DNA from: Myxococcales bacterium
GTDB taxonomy: Bacteria > Myxococcota > Polyangia > Nannocystales > Nannocystaceae
Direction: 5' to 3'
NCBI GenBank assembly: GCA_016793465.1
Contig: JAEUJW010000038.1
Location: 186,001-250,000, forward strand
DNA: 64,000 nucleotides
The position numbers and the translations under genes are program-made. Under the pieces are notes generated by a model that worked only from the letters and a program-made list of their open reading frames with translations, searched no databases and was not told where the DNA came from. Positions 30,058 to 39,278 of this stretch are shown piece by piece (the first letter of the stretch is position 1; each line of letters opens with the position of its first letter).

Positions 30058-31677
30058 TCACTCAGGGGCGGGCGTGGCGATCAGGCGGCCGAGCTCGAGG
30101 GCGCCGTGCGAGAGGCAGGCGAGCGCGAGGGCCGGGTCCTGGGGGTCGTTGCCGGCGAGGGTGGGGGCGAGCGCGACGGCGTCGCAGTGCAGGGGCTCGG
30201 GGTCCGCGAGCGGCTGGACGGCGAGCGCGCTGCCGTCGCCGAGCACGAGGTGGACCGGGGCCTGGTCGCCGTAGGGCACGAGGAACACGGTGAAGCCGCG
30301 GACCACGCCCGGGGCGAGCGGGCCGGTGGGGGCGGCGTCGGGGAGCTCGTCGATGTCGGGCGAGACGTCGCGCGCGGGGTTGCTCCCGCTGGTGTCGAGG
30401 TAGGTGACGCCGAGGCGGCCGACGCGGTCGAGCGCGACGACGCTGCGGCTGCCGAAGCTGCTGGCGATGGCGGCGAGGGACAGCGCGCCGGACACGGCCA
30501 GGGGGGCGTTGAGGTCGGGGGTGGTGAGGGCGACGGTGCCGTCGTCGCGGGCCTCGAGCAGGCCGGGGTAGACGCCGCCGAGGCGCACGGACAGGGTCGC
30601 GTCGACCGAGGCGGCGATGTCGGCGACGACGGGGGCGGGGCCGAGGGCGTCGAGGTCGGTGGGCGCGGGCATGCCGATGCGCTGGGGTGGGGACCAGCGG
30701 CGCACGTCGTCGCGCCAGAAGCTGGTGTAGACGCGGCGGTCGCCGGGGTGGGGGACCTCGCTGTCGAGGGCGGCGACGGTCTCGACGAGCAGGGTGCGGC
30801 CGACGAGGAAGGGGCGCTCCAGGGCGGCGTACTCGACGGGTTCGCCGGCGAGCGCGTCGGCGAGGGTGAACACCGGGAAGGCGTCGAGCACGATGGGCGT
30901 GGGGTTGAGGGCGATGTCGCGGGCGGTGACGGTGTGGCCGGGCTGGCCCACGCGCCAGGCCACGCGCATGCGCCGGGCGGGGCTGCCGTCGGGCTCGGGG
31001 TAGGCGACCGCGGCGACGGCTGGCCCGAAGGACATGTCTCCCTGGACATGTCCGTCGAGGGGCACGAGGATGGGCTTGTCGGCGGTCCAGCCGCCGCCGT
31101 CGTCGGGGCGGAGGAGGCGCAGCGCGGGGTCGGGGTCGCCGGGGCCGACGAGCCCGAGGAGGCGGCCGTCGCCGGCGCCGACGGGCAGGAGCGCGGCGAT
31201 GTCGGCGAGGTCGGTGGGCTCGAGGGCGTGGGAGAAGCTCGGGCGGGTGTCGGGCTTCGGGGGCGCGACGACCATGGTGAGGGTGACCGAGTTGCGCGGG
31301 CCCTCGGGGCTGGGGTTGACGAGCTGGAGCGAGTGGGTGCCGGCGACGAGGGCCCCGCGGAGGGTGAGCTCGAGGCTGTCCTCGCCGAGGGCGCCGAGCG
31401 GGTTGGCGGCGCTGAGGGTGCCGAGCGGGCTGCCGTCGAGCAGCACCTGGGTGAGGCCGGGGATGACCCGCTGGACCACGAACGGCTCGGGCACGGTCTG
31501 GTCGGTGAGCACGCTGAACTCGCCGATCGCAGGGTTCAAGAACGCGGGCTCGGGGATCTCCGCGTCGGTGGTAGCGCCGGTGTCCTCGCCCTTCTCGTCG
31601 CCGTTGTCGTCGCCGCCCTCGTCGCCGCCGGGCGTGCAGGCGAGGGTGCCGGCGAGCAGGACGAGCACGGGGCGCAT
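30058..31677 (-). CDS. Large lipoprotein of unknown function
   Basis: 539 residues. Lipobox LAGTLAC with Cys14, then an Asp/Gly/Glu-rich linker (about 15-40), as in many myxobacterial surface lipoproteins. Residues 45-135 look like an Ig-like/IPT strand domain (VQRVIPGLTQVLLDGSPLG). The remaining 400 alternate short strands and loops (for example RVGRLGVTYLDTSG), suggesting a beta-propeller. No catalytic motif seen. ATG 31677 is 7 nt after minus-strand TACTCT. It is convergent with nothing and runs in the same direction as the gene at 31720. Confidence 0.8.
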   Translation of the reverse strand: MRPVLVLLAGTLACTPGGDEGGDDNGDEKGEDTGATTDAEIPEPAFLNPAIGEFSVLTDQTVPEPFVVQRVIPGLTQVLLDGSPLGTLSAANPLGALGEDSLELTLRGALVAGTHSLQLVNPSPEGPRNSVTLTMVVAPPKPDTRPSFSHALEPTDLADIAALLPVGAGDGRLLGLVGPGDPDPALRLLRPDDGGGWTADKPILVPLDGHVQGDMSFGPAVAAVAYPEPDGSPARRMRVAWRVGQPGHTVTARDIALNPTPIVLDAFPVFTLADALAGEPVEYAALERPFLVGRTLLVETVAALDSEVPHPGDRRVYTSFWRDDVRRWSPPQRIGMPAPTDLDALGPAPVVADIAASVDATLSVRLGGVYPGLLEARDDGTVALTTPDLNAPLAVSGALSLAAIASSFGSRSVVALDRVGRLGVTYLDTSGSNPARDVSPDIDELPDAAPTGPLAPGVVRGFTVFLVPYGDQAPVHLVLGDGSALAVQPLADPEPLHCDAVALAPTLAGNDPQDPALALACLSHGALELGRLIATPAPE

Positions 31678-31684
31678 CGTCGAC

Positions 31685-31690
31685 AGAGTA
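31685..31690 (-). promoter_or_regulatory. -10 element TACTCT, 7 nt before the lipoprotein ATG
   Basis: Minus-strand TACTCT ends 7 nt before ATG 31677: a probable leaderless start. Confidence 0.5.
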
Positions 31691-31719
31691 CACCGTGCTC
31701 CGCGCCGGAGACGCGGGGC

Positions 31720-33069
31720 TCAGTGGATCGCCGCGGCCACCACCCAGACGAGCGCGAGCAGGCCGCCGTGGCTGAAGCCGAGGACGAGGGCGGCCCAGCG
31801 CAGGCGGGCCTGGGCGGCGATCGTCACCAGCAGGGCGCACAGGCCGAGGCCGAGGGCGAAGGCGGGGAGGGCCCGCTGGTCGAGGGGAGCGCGGCCGTGG
31901 ATCTCGAGCAGGGCCTGGCCGCCGAGCAGGAGCAAGACCAGGGCGGACCACCACATCGCGCGGGTGAGCAGGCCGAACAGGACGGCCTGGCGGCGCACGA
32001 CGCCGGCGACCAGGCCGTGGCGCAGGGCGGTCCACACGCGGGCGAGCAGGGCTCCGAGGTGCATGGTCCCCTCGCCGACGGCGGCGAGGAAGCGGCGGAG
32101 CAGGCGCAGCAGGGGGCGCAGTTCGGCGATGCGGCGGCCGGCGGCCCGCATGCCGCGGCCGGTCATGGTCGCGCCGCGGCGGGCGAGGGGGCCGAGCTGG
32201 CGGCCGAACTGGGCGGCGCGCGGGGCGATCTGCCGGCCGAGGGCGGTGGCCTGGGGGATCAGCCGGCGGCCGATCGCGGCCGCCGGGTTGCCGACGGCGG
32301 TGCGGGTGGTCGGCTGGGCCGCGGGCAGCGGTTCGGGCTGGGGGGGCTGGCTGGCTGTCGGGGCGACGGGGGGGATGCGGCGGATGATCGTGCGGTCGGC
32401 GGGGCGGCTGCCGGATTCGGCCGGGCGCGGGCTGCGGCGGTGCTCCCAGGTGTTTACGTCGCCGGGCACGCTCGGGTCGGCCGCGGTCTGGTCGCCGGAC
32501 GCGGCCGTGGTGCCCGGCGTGGGGTCGCCGAAGCGGTGGCGGTCCCAGACGCGTGGTTTCGGGTCGGTGAGGTCGGCCGAGGGGCGGTCCCAGGCGCGCG
32601 GGGGGTCGGTCTCGGTGAACTCGGCGGTGAAGTCGGCCGAGGGCCGGTCCCAGGTCGGCGGGCTGGCCGGAGCGGGCTGGTCGGGCGCGGAGCGAGCGGC
32701 GAGGGTGTCGTGGATGGTGCGCGGAAGCGCGCAGAGCCACGAGCCGAGGCTGGCGAGGCCGGAGCCGAGGCGGCGCAGCTGGACCTCGAGGCGCTGGCCG
32801 TGGCGACGGGCGGCGGTGCGGGTCTGCGAGGGCCGCGGGCGGCGACGGTTGACCGGGTGCTGCTGGCGGCGGCGGTTCGGCGGGTGCACGCGGCGAGGGT
32901 TCCACGCGGGGCGGCGCGGGCCAAATTTTTGCCTGTTCGGGGCGGGCGTGCCGGGGTCGTCGCAGCGGGGGGCCGGGCAGGCTGCACGCCGATGAGCTGT
33001 GAGGCTCGATACCAATCTTTCTCTCAGCGCCCTTCGCACGACCGCCGCGACCTCGCTGCACTCGTCCAT
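31720..33069 (-). CDS. Hypothetical membrane protein with WDRPSAD repeats
   Basis: 449 residues if ATG 33069 is right. The first 100 are Arg/Pro-rich and may not be translated. Between about 138 and 185 the motif WDRPSAD occurs twice, then WDRHRFGD. Residues about 260-315 are an Arg-rich amphipathic stretch with repeated GRxLxP and GRQ units. The C-terminal 110 hold three probable membrane helices (LLFG-type segments, ALVLLLLGGQALLE and LGLGLCALLVTIAAQ). No family recognised. It diverges from the gene at 33174. Confidence 0.65.
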   Translation of the reverse strand: MDECSEVAAVVRRALRERLVSSLTAHRRAACPAPRCDDPGTPAPNRQKFGPRRPAWNPRRVHPPNRRRQQHPVNRRRPRPSQTRTAARRHGQRLEVQLRRLGSGLASLGSWLCALPRTIHDTLAARSAPDQPAPASPPTWDRPSADFTAEFTETDPPRAWDRPSADLTDPKPRVWDRHRFGDPTPGTTAASGDQTAADPSVPGDVNTWEHRRSPRPAESGSRPADRTIIRRIPPVAPTASQPPQPEPLPAAQPTTRTAVGNPAAAIGRRLIPQATALGRQIAPRAAQFGRQLGPLARRGATMTGRGMRAAGRRIAELRPLLRLLRRFLAAVGEGTMHLGALLARVWTALRHGLVAGVVRRQAVLFGLLTRAMWWSALVLLLLGGQALLEIHGRAPLDQRALPAFALGLGLCALLVTIAAQARLRWAALVLGFSHGGLLALVWVVAAAIH

Positions 33070-33158
33070 GAGGTCGCCGTGGCCTTACAAGACGGCCTCG
33101 AGCTACCCGGCTCGCGGCGTCTCCGCCTTCAGGTTTGCCCGAGCGCTTATTTCAGGGC

Positions 33159-33164
33159 TAGCAT
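33159..33164 (+). promoter_or_regulatory. -10 element TAGCAT, 9 nt before a TTG start
   Basis: TAGCAT, then 9 nt, then TTG 33174. Confidence 0.4.
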
Positions 33165-33173
33165 CGGCGAGTT

Positions 33174-34106
33174 TTGCTGGCGCTCCCCCTGGCCCTCGCG
33201 CTCGCGGCCCCGCCGGTCGCAGAGACGACGCCGTGGGCCGAGGCCGGAGGTCGACCGTGGACGAGCTGCCGCGACTACGAGCGGCAGGCGGAGCGGTTCC
33301 TCGGCACGTCGAACGTGCGCTCGGAGGAGGCCCGCGGCGACACGCCGTGGCCGGCGCGCGCGCGCGAGTGTCCGAACACGCCGGCGGTGCTGGTGATGGC
33401 GGCGCTGCTCGAATTGTTGAAGATTCCGGGCTTTCCGCCGCTGGTCGACCTGCAGGACGCGTTGCCGGCGCTGGCCGAGGCGCACCGCAAGACGCGGATG
33501 CAGGCGCTGACGTGGCTGCGGCGGGCGCTGACGGAGGCGGAGCGGCGCGGCGAGCCGCCGCCGACGCTGACCAACTACTTCGTGGCGTACGCGGCGCTGG
33601 GGCTGGGGGACTGGGCGACGGCGCGGTCGGCCCTGCTCGCGGCGGAGCGGCGCGGCGAGGTCGAGACGTGGCGCACCGACCGCGCCCTGGCGATCGCGGC
33701 GCTGCTGGCCGGCGACCTGCCGGAGGCGCTGCGGCTGGCCCATCGCTCGCGGGAGTTCGCGACCTCGGCGGATCGTCAGGCGTCGGTGCTGATCCTCGCG
33801 CTGGTGTACGACCGGGCGGGCGCGCCGGAGGCGGCGCAGCGCGAGCTGGCGGCCCTGAAGGCGCAGAGCTTCAGCGGCAGCGACGAGCGCACGTCGGTCG
33901 AGACGCTGCTGCCGCTGCCCGAGCGTATCTATCTCCAGGCGCTGCAGCAGCAGGCGGCGCAGCACCCGGGCAGCGCGACGCGGCTGTGGGAGGCCTACCT
34001 CGCGTGCCCGGAGCCGGCGGAGCCGGAGCGCAAGCTGGCCGCGCAGCGGCGCGACGAGCTGAAGCAGCGCGGCTCGGTGGTGCCGAGCGGACGCGGCGCG
34101 CCCTGA
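33174..34106 (+). CDS. Exported TPR-like helical-repeat protein
   Basis: 310 residues from a TTG start. The first 16 residues are a minimal signal peptide (LALPLALALAAP). The mature protein begins with a Cys-containing segment, followed by alpha-helical repeats of TPR type (for example ARSALLAAERRGEVETWRTD, ALAIAALLAGDLPEALRLAH, VLILALVYDRAGAPEAAQRE). Probably periplasmic and protein-binding. The TTG is chosen because a short -10-like TAGCAT precedes it and it gives a plausible signal peptide. Function unknown. Confidence 0.75.
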   Translation: MLALPLALALAAPPVAETTPWAEAGGRPWTSCRDYERQAERFLGTSNVRSEEARGDTPWPARARECPNTPAVLVMAALLELLKIPGFPPLVDLQDALPALAEAHRKTRMQALTWLRRALTEAERRGEPPPTLTNYFVAYAALGLGDWATARSALLAAERRGEVETWRTDRALAIAALLAGDLPEALRLAHRSREFATSADRQASVLILALVYDRAGAPEAAQRELAALKAQSFSGSDERTSVETLLPLPERIYLQALQQQAAQHPGSATRLWEAYLACPEPAEPERKLAAQRRDELKQRGSVVPSGRGAP

Positions 34107-34205
34107 GAACGAAATTTAGGCACTGGGATCGATCGAGGAGTGGGCGCGGGCTCAGGGTCGACCGCCGAGGTGCGGCTCGGCGATGTCATTGCTGACGAAC
34201 TGGCG

Positions 34206-34232
34206 CGGCCCGCGGGCGAGCGCCGCGGGCCG
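34206..34232. other. GC-rich hairpin between convergent genes
   Basis: Arms 34207-34215 and 34223-34231 pair over 9 bp (10 with flanks) around a 7-nt loop. No T-run follows on either strand. It may end transcription from both sides imperfectly. Confidence 0.4.
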
Positions 34233-34254
34233 TGTCAAAAATTATCAGAGCGGA

Positions 34255-36441
34255 TCAGCGGGTGATGCTGATGCCGTCGGGGCTGCACGACCACTTGTAG
34301 TCGTCGCCGAGGATGGTCGGGCCGAGGTAGTTGCAGATCGACTCGGTGTCGGTGCCGGGGGCGGCGAAGGCCGGGATCGTCGACGGGTCCTGGTCGGGGC
34401 TCGGCACGCCGGACAGCATGAACTGCGGGGTGTTCATGATGAGGCCGGCGTAGCGGCGGGTGCCCGCCTCGAGGGCCGCGCCGTCGACCGAGAGCATGTC
34501 GGCGGCGGGGTCGAGGCCGATCACAGCCTGAATGACCGGCAGCTCGGCCTCCTCGATGGTCGGCTCGGTGATCAGGCGGTCCTTGATCGCCGCGGCCAGG
34601 TCGCGCACCGTCACGCCGCCGGTGCCGGCGGCCTCGGTGAGCATGAGCTCGATCCACTCGTACATCGCGCACGGCTGGCCGAGCGGGCCGGTGCACTCGC
34701 CCTGGAGGTCGGGGTCGTAGCCCTGGGCCAGCTCCGACTCCCATGACAGCATGCCGTTGAAGTCGACCCCGTTGAAGCCGTTCTGCGCGTCTTTAATGAA
34801 GACGCCCTGGTCGCGGAGGAACGACAGGTTCGGGTAGTTGTTCTTGTTCTGGGGGATCTGCTGGACCGGCAGGGCCCACCACATCGCGCGCATCGCCGAC
34901 TCGATCAGGACCCACGAGCTGTAGCGCTGCACGCGGTCGCCGACGCCGTTGCCGAGCTTGCTCGGGTCGCTGCTGGTGATCGAGAACGGGTCGAACACGG
35001 GCTGCATGAAGTACGGGTTCGAGGTCTCGCAGGCGTCGGGGGCGTCGGCGTTGAAGTACGGGTGGAGCGCGACCTCGGTGACGAGCGTGCGCAGCGAGAA
35101 GTCGCTCGAGACGTAGGCGTCGGTCAGCGACTGCAAGATCTCGCGCTGCTTCTCGTTGCGCGGGAAGCCGTGGGCGAGGGTCAGGGGGTAGCCCATCATC
35201 TCGGTCCACACGTTGTTGGCGAGGTTGACGGCGGTGAGGTAGGCGAGCGCCTGGTCGGGGGCGACGTTCATCTCGCCGTCGAGGCTGAGGCCGTCGGCTG
35301 CGAGCGCCTCGAAGCCGGTCTTGAACAGCGGGTCGATGTCGAACAGCTGCTGGTTCTGCGGCAGCTCGCCGCCGAGGTAGCCGGGGTTGCCGAGGATGTC
35401 GCCGTCGTGGCTGCTGCTGAAGGTGCCGCAGTCGCTGTCCATGCCCCACGGGTGGTCGCCGAACTCGGTGACGAAGTTGGTCCAGCGGAAGGCGGCGTAG
35501 ACCTCGGCCTCGTCGCGGCCCTTGGGGTCGCCGTAGAGGGCGCGCTCGAAGTTGCCGGGCAGGGCCCAGAAGCGGTTGAACGCGGGGTTCGGGTTGTAGG
35601 TGACGGACTCCTCGCTGTTGTGGCACTCGAGGCAGCCGGAGCGGCGGCCGAGGTAGGCGGACTCGAAGATCTCGCCGAAGTTGGAGCGGGCGTTGACCTC
35701 GAACTCCTCCTGCGAGATGTTGGCGCCGTTGAGCGGCGAGGCCATGCGGGCGAACATGTCGGCGCGGTAGAGCGGGGACATGTCGTCGAGGTGGAGCGCG
35801 CTCTCCATGACGTCGCCGAGGGTGAACGAGGGCCCGAAGTCGGCGCCGAGGGCGTCGTTGTCGCGGATGAAGGCGGCGAGGTCGCCGTTGGCGGCGGCCG
35901 GGGTGGTGACCGAGTAGCAGTTGAAGTTCGACTTGATCTCGATGCGGTTGATCCGCAGCTGCTCCCACAGGAACGTCTTCCAGCGCCGGCGGTAGAGCGC
36001 GTCGGAGGTCAGGCCGTCGGCGACGACGGCGCGGCCGTCCTTGCCGGCGGCGTCGAGCTGCTCGATCATGCTGACGAGCAGCCGGACCTCGCGCATGCCC
36101 TCGGGGCGGCGGCCCTGGAGCAGCGGGATCACGCGCTTGACCCACGCCTCGTCGCCGGCGTCGCAGGTCTCCTCGGCGGGCGGCTGGGGGTCGACGGGCT
36201 CGCCGCTGTCGGCCGCCGAGCCGCCTGACGTCACGGGCCCGCCGGAGTCGTCGGGGCCGCCGGTGGGCGTCGTGTCGGTGGGGTCGGGCTCGTTGGTCTC
36301 GCCGCCGCCGGTGGGGTCGTCGTCGCCGGAGTCGGTCTTCTTGGTGTCGTTGGTGTCTTCGCTCGAGCCGTCGTCGTTGTTACAGGCGGCGAGCGGGGCG
36401 AGGAGGGAGAGCGACAGGAGGGTGTTGGTGATGGTGCGCAT
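34255..36441 (-). CDS. DUF1549/DUF1553-like lipoprotein with CxxCH heme motif
   Basis: 728 residues. Lipobox LAAC near residue 20, then an Asp/Thr/Gly-rich linker to about residue 90. DUF1549-like part: LTSDALYRRRWKTFLWEQL (region about 145-165). One CLECH heme c motif lies near residue 273. A DUF1553-like segment (FSLRTLVTEVALHPYF) follows at about 445-460. In planctomycetes this family pairs with DUF1501 proteins, as here: the DUF1501 gene ends 18 nt upstream. Function is unproven; polysaccharide or sulfated-substrate use has been suggested for planctomycetes. Family names are from memory of motifs. Confidence 0.75.
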   Translation of the reverse strand: MRTITNTLLSLSLLAPLAACNNDDGSSEDTNDTKKTDSGDDDPTGGGETNEPDPTDTTPTGGPDDSGGPVTSGGSAADSGEPVDPQPPAEETCDAGDEAWVKRVIPLLQGRRPEGMREVRLLVSMIEQLDAAGKDGRAVVADGLTSDALYRRRWKTFLWEQLRINRIEIKSNFNCYSVTTPAAANGDLAAFIRDNDALGADFGPSFTLGDVMESALHLDDMSPLYRADMFARMASPLNGANISQEEFEVNARSNFGEIFESAYLGRRSGCLECHNSEESVTYNPNPAFNRFWALPGNFERALYGDPKGRDEAEVYAAFRWTNFVTEFGDHPWGMDSDCGTFSSSHDGDILGNPGYLGGELPQNQQLFDIDPLFKTGFEALAADGLSLDGEMNVAPDQALAYLTAVNLANNVWTEMMGYPLTLAHGFPRNEKQREILQSLTDAYVSSDFSLRTLVTEVALHPYFNADAPDACETSNPYFMQPVFDPFSITSSDPSKLGNGVGDRVQRYSSWVLIESAMRAMWWALPVQQIPQNKNNYPNLSFLRDQGVFIKDAQNGFNGVDFNGMLSWESELAQGYDPDLQGECTGPLGQPCAMYEWIELMLTEAAGTGGVTVRDLAAAIKDRLITEPTIEEAELPVIQAVIGLDPAADMLSVDGAALEAGTRRYAGLIMNTPQFMLSGVPSPDQDPSTIPAFAAPGTDTESICNYLGPTILGDDYKWSCSPDGISITR

Positions 36442-36459
36442 GGTGGTGGTCCCTCCGTG

Positions 36460-37971
36460 TCAGAGCTTCATGCCCATGTAGATGTCGCGCAGGCGGGTGG
36501 CGGCGTCGAACTCGGTCGGGGCGCCGACCACGTCGCCGCCGGCGAAGGTCTGGTTGCTAAACGGGAAGATCCCGAGGGCCATCATGATGAGCATGCGGTT
36601 CTCGGCCGGGGTGACCCAGGTGGTGGCGAAGCCGTCGTCCTCGGCGATGGCGCCGTAGACGCCCTTCTCGGCCGCGCTGATGGGGCCGCCGATCAGCACG
36701 TTGACCATGCCCTGCGGCCAGTGGTTGAGGCCGTTGTCGCCCTGGCGGTGCGGCGTGCGCCCGAACTCGGTGTTGATGACGATCATCGTGTCGTCGAGGT
36801 CGACCTTGGCCGGGTCGCCCTCGCCGGGCTTGTTGATGATGTCGGCGAGGCACTGCATCGTGTGCGAGACGTTGCGCGAGGCGTCGTTGACGTGGTTGTC
36901 GTGGGTGTCGTGGCCGCCGGAGCCGTTGGGGATCAGGCCGCCGTCGATCCACTGCACGTAGCGGGCGTCGTCGCTGGCGCGGGTCAGCAGGCTGGCGGCC
37001 ATGCGGGCCTGCATGCGCGACTTGTCGATGTCGCCCTGCTCGCCGCACTCGGGGCCGTTGGTCGGCTCGAACAGGTCGGACGAGAGCACCGACTGCAGCT
37101 GGTCGGCGCCTTGGCGGGCGAAGTGGGCGAACTCGTAGTTGCGGCGCTCGGCCGAGCGGGTCGGCTGGCCCTTGGCGCCGGGACGGAAGCGGTTCTGGTA
37201 GGTGCGCAGGTAGTAGTCGACGGCCTTGTCGAACTGCTCGCGGTTGTTGGCGACGCCGGGGCGGGCGAGCAGCTGCGAGAGGCTCGAGTTGGGGTCGACG
37301 GTGACGCTGAGCGGGCGGGCCGAGCCGGGGTGGAAGCCGACCGACGAGGCGGCGCGCACGTTGTCGGTGGGGAAGTCGACGCCGGGGTAGAGCACGTAGG
37401 CGTAGGGGGACGCGCGCAGGCCGCCCTCGCGGTCGAGGAAGTGGCGCTGGATGGCCGCGCCGACGCCGGCGAGGCGCGGCGAGCCGAGGCGGCTGCCGGT
37501 CAGCGCGTAGGGGTTGGCGCCCTCGTGCGGGAGCAGGTCGTGGCGCTGCACGAGCACGCGCATGCGCGCGGTGATGTCGGGGCGGGCGCGCAGCGGGGAG
37601 ACCCAGGGGCCGAGGTGGATCATCTCGCCGTTGCTGTCCTCGCCGAACGGCTCGGTCAGCTCGCCGGCGAAGCCGCAGTCGCCGAAGCGGGCCACCGTCT
37701 GCGGGTAGTAGGCGTTGAGGAAGCGCTCCTGGCCCATGCCCCACGAGGGCACGGTGTAGAAGGTGTCGAACGCGTTCATGCCGCCGTAGAGGTAGAGCTC
37801 GAGCACCCGCTTGGCCTGGCGCTCGACGGGGATCATCGAGCCGGCCTTGTCCGCGGGCCACTCGCCCCAGCCGGCGTGGGCGCGGGGCTGGCGGAGGATG
37901 CCGAAGGCGCCGGCGCCGGCGCCTGCGGCGGCGGCGAGGCCGGCGGTCTTGAAGAATGTTCTGCGCTGCAT
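36460..37971 (-). CDS. DUF1501 (alkaline-phosphatase-fold) protein with Tat signal
   Basis: 503 residues. The N-terminus MQRRTFFKTAGLAAAAGAGA is a twin-arginine signal, so it folds before export. Motifs of DUF1501: HDTHDNHVNDA and INTEFGRTPHRQGDNGLNHW, which together supply a metal-binding site like that of sulfatases and phosphatases. DUF1501 proteins are abundant in planctomycetes and usually sit next to DUF1549/DUF1553 genes, as here. It is the middle of three leftward genes; a short gap with GGAGG precedes the downstream gene. Confidence 0.92.
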   Translation of the reverse strand: MQRRTFFKTAGLAAAAGAGAGAFGILRQPRAHAGWGEWPADKAGSMIPVERQAKRVLELYLYGGMNAFDTFYTVPSWGMGQERFLNAYYPQTVARFGDCGFAGELTEPFGEDSNGEMIHLGPWVSPLRARPDITARMRVLVQRHDLLPHEGANPYALTGSRLGSPRLAGVGAAIQRHFLDREGGLRASPYAYVLYPGVDFPTDNVRAASSVGFHPGSARPLSVTVDPNSSLSQLLARPGVANNREQFDKAVDYYLRTYQNRFRPGAKGQPTRSAERRNYEFAHFARQGADQLQSVLSSDLFEPTNGPECGEQGDIDKSRMQARMAASLLTRASDDARYVQWIDGGLIPNGSGGHDTHDNHVNDASRNVSHTMQCLADIINKPGEGDPAKVDLDDTMIVINTEFGRTPHRQGDNGLNHWPQGMVNVLIGGPISAAEKGVYGAIAEDDGFATTWVTPAENRMLIMMALGIFPFSNQTFAGGDVVGAPTEFDAATRLRDIYMGMKL

Positions 37972-38023
37972 GGCGGTCGTCTCGCTTTGCTCGGGGGGAT
38001 GGGCTCGGGAGATTGTTTAGGGG

Positions 38024-39034
38024 CTAGAAGAGGTCGGGGTAGGCCCAGACCTCGTGGCGGGCGGCCACGCGGAGGGTGCCGGCGTCGACGCCGATGTCGG
38101 TGATCGTCTCGCGGGTGAGGGTCATGGTCGCGGCGCCGAGCGAGAGCTCGGCGAGGTCGGCGGCGGCGACGGTGTAGCTGCCGTCGTCGGCGGCGTTGGC
38201 GGTGAACATCTCGCCGAACTGGTCCCACATGCGGATGACGACGCGGTCGCCGTCCTCGCCGTCGGCCGTCCAGGTGACGGTGAGGTCCATGGTGTGGTCG
38301 ACCGGGAAGTTGAAGGCGGAGACGTCGGGGGCGCTGACGGTCAGCGCGGTCGGGGTGCGCACGGCCGCGGCGAACGTGCGGTCGGGGAAGTCGTCGCCGC
38401 CGTAGACGGTGAGGTCGTAGCTGGTCGCGGGCTGCCAGCGCGCGGGGTCGGGGGCGCAGGCGGGGTCGAGGTTGTCGGCGGCCTCGCTGAGGTAGACCGG
38501 GAACTTGTCCTTGTAGACCTGCAGGCACGCGACCGAGTCGCCGAGGCGCATGCCGTTGCCGAGCGTCACCCAGGTGTCGGCGAGGCCCCAGTCGTACACG
38601 CCGGGGCCGGTGTGCTCGAGGGTGTCGGGGGCGGCGGGCGCGGGCGGGAAGAACGTGCCGAGCGCGCGCACGGCGAAGAAGTCATCGGTGGTGAGTTCGG
38701 CGGTGCGCCAGGCGCCGGCCATGCCGAGCTGGGCCGGCGAGCCGGAGGCGTCCTCGGGGTAGAAGGTGAAGCCGAGCACGCCGAAGTTGGGGCCGACGTC
38801 GATGCCCTCGCTGTCGCCCGTGGGGTCTCGCGTGGTGGGGCCGGCGGTGCCGTCGCCGTCGTCGGCGGTGGTCGACGTCGGATCCGGGTCGGTTGCGCCG
38901 GAGCCCGAGGTGGGCTCGGCCGACGTACCGTCACCGTCGTCGGCCGCGGTGTCGGACCCTTCGTCGCTGCCCGAGTCGCCGCAGGCGAGCGCGAGGTGGG
39001 TCGCGAAAAACCACGCGGAGCCGCGTGCGAACAT
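38024..39034 (-). CDS. Lipoprotein, first gene of the DUF1501 operon
   Basis: 336 residues from ATG 39034. Signal MFARGSAWFFATHLALAC with the lipid-modified Cys18, then a Ser/Asp/Thr-rich linker to about residue 80. The rest is beta-rich with repeated TLTVSAPDVSAFNF- and DHTMDLTVTWTADGEDGD-type strands, like an Ig/fibronectin-type surface domain. It precedes the DUF1501 gene by 52 nt. A longer reading frame exists upstream but carries no signal. Function unknown; probably part of the same surface system. Confidence 0.8.
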   Translation of the reverse strand: MFARGSAWFFATHLALACGDSGSDEGSDTAADDGDGTSAEPTSGSGATDPDPTSTTADDGDGTAGPTTRDPTGDSEGIDVGPNFGVLGFTFYPEDASGSPAQLGMAGAWRTAELTTDDFFAVRALGTFFPPAPAAPDTLEHTGPGVYDWGLADTWVTLGNGMRLGDSVACLQVYKDKFPVYLSEAADNLDPACAPDPARWQPATSYDLTVYGGDDFPDRTFAAAVRTPTALTVSAPDVSAFNFPVDHTMDLTVTWTADGEDGDRVVIRMWDQFGEMFTANAADDGSYTVAAADLAELSLGAATMTLTRETITDIGVDAGTLRVAARHEVWAYPDLF

Positions 39035-39263
39035 TGCAGGTGCGACCCGGGCGTCAGAACAGCGGTTTCTCGGAGAAAGCTGACAATTCGATCGCATCGG
39101 GAGCCATGGTTTCCCGAGAGCGGGGCCGAAATCCAACCCACATTGATCACCCTGCATGTGGCGCGGGTGATTTTTGTCACCGGGCTGCGAGCCGGTAAAT
39201 GGGTGGCGGCGGGGGTGTCGCGGTTTTTTTCGGCGGGGACACACCGCAAGTGGAGGTTGGCGA

Positions 39264-39269
39264 TATGCT
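39264..39269 (+). promoter_or_regulatory. -10 element TATGCT before panB
   Basis: TATGCT ends 9 nt before GTG 39279. Confidence 0.45.
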
Positions 39270-39278
39270 CCGCGCCGC

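Noticed and set aside
31031..31053. Another copy of CTGTCC-N4-GGACAG
   Set aside because: The sequence is GGACATGTCT-CCCT-GGACATGTCC, a different inverted repeat with CATGTC arms.
34206..34232. Intrinsic terminator for either neighbouring gene
   Set aside because: A strong stem but no T-run on either strand; listed only as a hairpin.
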